Program-made: the position numbers and the translations under genes
Assembly: GCA_047975325.1 (NCBI GenBank)
Contig: JBKEDF010000071.1
Span: forward strand, 1-64,000
DNA from: JBKEDF01 sp047975325
GTDB lineage: Bacteria; Pseudomonadota; Alphaproteobacteria; Rhodobacterales; Rhodobacteraceae
Reading direction: 5' to 3'
Length of the DNA stretch: 64,000 bases
Shown here: in pieces, positions 60,991 through 64,000 of the stretch
Layout: each line of letters opens with the position of its first letter
Position numbering within the stretch: the first letter of the stretch is position 1
Notes under the pieces: generated by a model
Seen by the model: only the letters and a program-made list of their open reading frames with translations
Database searches by the model: none
Told to the model about the DNA's origin: nothing

Positions 60991-62070
60991 ATGACAATCC
61001 CGGTTTTTGACGGCCATAATGATTTCCTGCTGCGGCTTTATAATGCACCTGCAGATCGCGAAACCCTTTGGCTGAAGGGGGAAACCGACAAGACAGGCGC
61101 GCCAGTCGGGCATCTTGATCTGCCGCGCATGCGGCAGGGGGGCTTCGCAGGTGGTTTTTTCGCAATCTACGTCCCCTCCCCCCCCAGTGATGACGGCGTC
61201 GATTTCATGGCACTGAAGGATAATCCGCCCTATGATCTGCCGCTTCCCGAATTGATCGGCGCGAAGGCAGCGCAGCCTATCGCATTGACCATGGCCGGGC
61301 ATCTATTGTGGATGGAACGCGCCGCGCCGGATGATTTCGCCATCTGTCACACTGCCGCCGATATCCGCGCGGCAATGACGGCAGGCAAGATCGCGGCAGT
61401 CATGCATATGGAAGGGGCAGAGGCAATCAGCCCCGGGCTTGACGAATTGCCGCTTTTTCATGCCATGGGGCTCCGTTCGCTCGGTCCGGTCTGGTCGCGG
61501 CCAACGGTGTTCGGCCATGGGGTGCCATTTCGTTTCCCCTCCGATCCTGATACGGGGCCGGGGCTGACCGAGGCTGGCAAGGCATTAATCCGGGCCTGCA
61601 ACGATTTGCGGATCATGATCGATCTTTCACATCTCAATGGGGCGGGGTTCAACGATGTGGCCCGGATTTCCGATGCGCCGCTGGTTGCCACCCATTCCAA
61701 CGCCCATGCCGTCACGGCTTCAAGCCGCAATCTGACCGACCGGCAACTGGCCATGATCCGGGAAACCCGTGGCATGGTCGGGCTGAACTACGCCACCTCC
61801 TTCCTGCGGCCCGATGGGCGGCAGTCCCCGGATATGGGATGGGAACCGGTGCTACGCCATCTTGACCACCTCCTGGCCCATCTGGGTGAAGATCATGTCG
61901 GGCTCGGATCCGATTTCGATGGCGCAACCGTGCCGCAGGGCATCGGCGATGTGACGGGCCAGACCGCGCTGCTCAAGGCCATGAAAGACCATGGTTACGG
62001 CAAGCCCCTGATCGAAAAGCTCGCGCATCGCAACTGGATCGACCTTCTGGAACGCACCTGGGGCGGCTGA
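60991..62070 (+). CDS. Membrane-dipeptidase family (M19) peptidase
   Basis: A 359-aa zinc dipeptidase. Metal ligands appear in VFDGHNDFLLRLYNA (His-x-Asp), in AVMHMEGAEAI (bridging Glu), in LVATHSNAHAVTAS and LGSDFDGATVPQ. Bacterial relatives hydrolyse dipeptides, including some with D-residues. The ATG at 60991 follows a perfect AGGAGG; a longer frame overlaps pcaQ and is rejected. It may form an operon with the next gene (81 bases). Confidence 0.92.
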   Translation: MTIPVFDGHNDFLLRLYNAPADRETLWLKGETDKTGAPVGHLDLPRMRQGGFAGGFFAIYVPSPPSDDGVDFMALKDNPPYDLPLPELIGAKAAQPIALTMAGHLLWMERAAPDDFAICHTAADIRAAMTAGKIAAVMHMEGAEAISPGLDELPLFHAMGLRSLGPVWSRPTVFGHGVPFRFPSDPDTGPGLTEAGKALIRACNDLRIMIDLSHLNGAGFNDVARISDAPLVATHSNAHAVTASSRNLTDRQLAMIRETRGMVGLNYATSFLRPDGRQSPDMGWEPVLRHLDHLLAHLGEDHVGLGSDFDGATVPQGIGDVTGQTALLKAMKDHGYGKPLIEKLAHRNWIDLLERTWGG

Positions 62071-62151
62071 ACGGAACACGGTTTCGCCGGTTGCGGCCTT
62101 GCCTGAAACGTGCTGCATATCAGGCAGACCAATCAAGACCGGGGGAAGCCT

Positions 62152-63300
62152 ATGTCGATCATTTCCAGGGAAGAAGAAAAAGGATGCTGGCTCGGGCGGG
62201 TCTGGAACCCCGATTGCAACGGGCCTTCGGTGGTAACCCTGCGCGACGGCCAAATCATCGACATCACCGCGAAATCAGCCCCAACAAGCCGCGACATCTG
62301 TGAAATGGATGATCCTGCCTCCTATGTCCGGGCCGCCACAGGCAAGCCGCTTGGGCAGATGGAACAGATTGCCACCGCTTCGCCACGGGATCTTTCCAGA
62401 CCACATTTCCTTGCACCCTGCGATCTGCAATCGGTAAAGGCCTGCGGGGTCACCTTCGCGAAATCCATGGTGGAACGCGTGATCGAGGAACAGGCCGCAG
62501 GTGATCCGATGAAGGCGGAGGCCATTCGGACACGCATCGGCACAACCATCGGCGCCAGCCTGCGCGATATCCGCGCGGGTTCCCCCGAAGCGGCCAAAGT
62601 CAAGCAGGCGCTGATCGCGGAAGGGCTCTGGTCACAATATCTGGAAGTGGGGATCGGTCCCGACGCAGAGGTGTTTTCCAAGGCTCAGATCCTGTCTTCC
62701 GTCGGCACCGGCGCCGAGGTTGGACTGCATCCGGTATCCAGCTGGAACAATCCCGAACCGGAAATCGTGCTGGCGGTCAGTTCCAAAGGCAGGATCACGG
62801 GTGCCTGCCTTGGTAATGATGTGAACCTGCGCGATGTCGAAGGTCGCTCTGCCCTGCTGCTTTCCAAGGCAAAGGATAATAACGCCAGCTGCGCCATCGG
62901 CCCGATGATCCGGCTTTTCGATACGGATTTCGGACTTGCACAGGTGCGACAGGCCGAACTGGCCCTGCGGGTGGAGGGGGAAGATGGCTTCGTGCTGGAC
63001 GGACATTCTTCGATGAAGGAAATCAGCCGCGACCCGACCGACCTGGTGGCGCAGACCATCGGACGGCATCACCAATATCCCGATGGTTTCATGCTGTTTC
63101 TCGGAACGCTTTTCGCGCCCACGCAGGATCGTGATCACCCCGGCGAAGGCTTTACCCACAAGATCGGCGACCGTGTGACGATCAGCGCACCGGGCTTCGG
63201 ACGGCTGGAAAATACCGTGCGACTTTCAACCGAATGCCCGGAATGGAATTTCGGCACCAGCCATCTGATGCGCAATCTGGCAATACGCGGCCTGCTTTGA
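62152..63300 (+). CDS. Fumarylacetoacetate hydrolase family protein (long form)
   Basis: A 382-aa protein of the FAH superfamily. The catalytic part (from about residue 100) has EVGIGPDAEVFSKAQILSSV, EVGLHPVSSWNNPEPEIVLA and GACLGNDVNLRDVEGRSALL, with Glu-x-Glu metal ligands in PEPEIV. The long N-terminal extension and this spacing resemble 2-keto-3-deoxypentonate dehydratases such as XylX of Caulobacter more than true fumarylacetoacetases. Enzyme activity is not proven; a link with the sugar-acid dehydratase at 22280-24061 is possible though they are 38 kb apart. ATG at 62152 after GGGGGAAG. Confidence 0.82.
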   Translation: MSIISREEEKGCWLGRVWNPDCNGPSVVTLRDGQIIDITAKSAPTSRDICEMDDPASYVRAATGKPLGQMEQIATASPRDLSRPHFLAPCDLQSVKACGVTFAKSMVERVIEEQAAGDPMKAEAIRTRIGTTIGASLRDIRAGSPEAAKVKQALIAEGLWSQYLEVGIGPDAEVFSKAQILSSVGTGAEVGLHPVSSWNNPEPEIVLAVSSKGRITGACLGNDVNLRDVEGRSALLLSKAKDNNASCAIGPMIRLFDTDFGLAQVRQAELALRVEGEDGFVLDGHSSMKEISRDPTDLVAQTIGRHHQYPDGFMLFLGTLFAPTQDRDHPGEGFTHKIGDRVTISAPGFGRLENTVRLSTECPEWNFGTSHLMRNLAIRGLL

Positions 63301-63347
63301 CGGGGCAGGAACGATGCCGCCCGGCCACGGGCGCCTGATTGGGCGCA

Positions 63348-64000
63348 TCATTCCTGGCGCAACCGTTCCGCACGGTTGAAACGGATCGAAGACCAAAGCG
63401 AGAGCGAAATAAAACCCGCACCCAGCAAGCCCGTCACAATTTCGGGGATGTGCCAGATGGTTTGCAGGAACATGATACCCGACAGGATCAGGATGGACCA
63501 GAAAGCCCCATGTTCAAGATAACGGAACTGTGTCAGGGTTTCGCGTTCCACCAGCATGATGGTCATCGATCGCACATATAGCGCGCCGATCCCAAGCCCG
63601 ATCGCGATAAGAAACAGGTTCTGCGTCAGGGCGAAAGCCCCGATAACCCCGTCGAAACTGAACGACGCATCAAGTACTTCAAGATAAAGAAACGCCCCGA
63701 GCCCGCCCCGTGCGGCCATTTCGCTGGCCTCCTGCGAGGCGTCAAGGATATGGCCAATGACCTCCACCCCGAGAAAGGTCACCAGGCCGGCAACGGAGGC
63801 AAAAAGGAATTCATCGATCTTGGCATCCGGCAGGACCGACGCAAGGATAAGCATGACGGTCAGCACGAAGGCGACCTCCAACCCCCGAACGGAGGCAAAT
63901 TGTGCCATACGCCTTTCCAGCGCGGCAACCCAATGAACCTCCTTCGCCTCATCAAAGAAATAGTTCAGCGCCACCATCATCAAAAAGGCCCCGCCGAATG
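63348..64000 (-). CDS. DUF475/TerC-like membrane protein (5' end outside the window)
   Basis: The frame stays open to the right edge, so the N-terminus is missing; residues FGGAFLMMVALNYFFDEAKE continue into VHWVAALERRMAQF, matching DUF475. At least six membrane helices follow, with VAGLVTFLGVEVIGHI and EVLDASFSFDGVIGAFALTQ, where the acidic residues inside the helices are typical of TerC-type proteins, thought to move or chelate metal ions. It converges with the FAH-family gene. Confidence 0.88.
   Translation of the reverse strand, partial: FGGAFLMMVALNYFFDEAKEVHWVAALERRMAQFASVRGLEVAFVLTVMLILASVLPDAKIDEFLFASVAGLVTFLGVEVIGHILDASQEASEMAARGGLGAFLYLEVLDASFSFDGVIGAFALTQNLFLIAIGLGIGALYVRSMTIMLVERETLTQFRYLEHGAFWSILILSGIMFLQTIWHIPEIVTGLLGAGFISLSLWSSIRFNRAERLRQE

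Noticed and set aside
1..64000. Prophage or insertion-element origin of the T6SS accessory genes
   Set aside because: No integrase, transposase, terminal repeat or tRNA target site was seen near the block; contractile-tail similarity comes from the T6SS itself.

Overview
The window (about 60% G+C by eye) looks like the chromosome of a Rhodobacterales alphaproteobacterium of the Roseobacter/Paracoccus type. The signs are a Rhodobacter-style flagellar block preceded by a CtrA-like box, short-form HisG paired with HisZ, a neighbouring bolA and zinc-motif J-domain gene, a fused indolepyruvate:ferredoxin oxidoreductase, and a pcaQ-pcaDCHG protocatechuate operon. I see no tRNA, rRNA, insertion sequence, phage gene or CRISPR array.

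Layout. 1-30: first ten codons of an Hsp20-type small heat-shock gene leaving the window, with a heat-shock-type promoter and a possible ROSE thermometer behind it. 225-8163: flagellar genes, fliP-fliN-fliH-fliF on the minus strand and fliL, a 131-aa helical protein, a MotE-like protein, motA and a 740-aa secreted or periplasmic protein on the plus strand. 8217-11526: hisS-hisZ-hisG. 11600-17249: slyX, an AbrB-type membrane protein, murI and the indolepyruvate oxidoreductase with a divergent LysR gene. 18335-19525: a candidate small RNA with a strong terminator, bolA and a J-domain gene. 19616-26372: sugar-acid and nucleoside catabolism (KDG kinase, nucleoside hydrolase, SDR, IlvD/Edd dehydratase), an AzlCD exporter and an ornithine-cyclodeaminase-family enzyme. 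26467-27693: a secreted MltB-type lytic transglycosylase.

27702-56125 is one co-directional minus-strand type VI secretion (T6SS) locus. In transcription order: tssA, tssB, tssC, hcp, tagJ, tssE, tssF, tssG, clpV, a Lys-rich helical orphan, a bacterial voltage-gated sodium channel, a giant TssB/TssC fusion protein, a 100-aa orphan, vgrG, a 204-aa accessory protein, PAAR, an FHA protein, tssK, tssL-OmpA, tssM, tagF and pppA. The core machine is complete except that I find no tssJ lipoprotein and no ppkA kinase. The clpV-to-vgrG interval is the unusual part. It encodes a second, fused sheath-type protein joined to a sodium channel with the filter sequence TLESWSM, and two proteins of no recognised family; overlaps and short gaps imply co-translation.

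56469-63300: the protocatechuate branch, pcaD-pcaC-pcaH-pcaG plus a BKACE (beta-keto acid cleavage) gene, divergent from pcaQ, followed by an M19 dipeptidase and a long fumarylacetoacetate-hydrolase-family gene. No pcaB, pcaI, pcaJ or pcaF lies in the window. 63348-64000: a DUF475/TerC-like membrane protein cut by the window edge.

Starts were moved inward from the longest open frame wherever an ATG with a good Shine-Dalgarno sequence or an ATGA overlap supported it. Functions come from motif recognition by eye; no searches were run.
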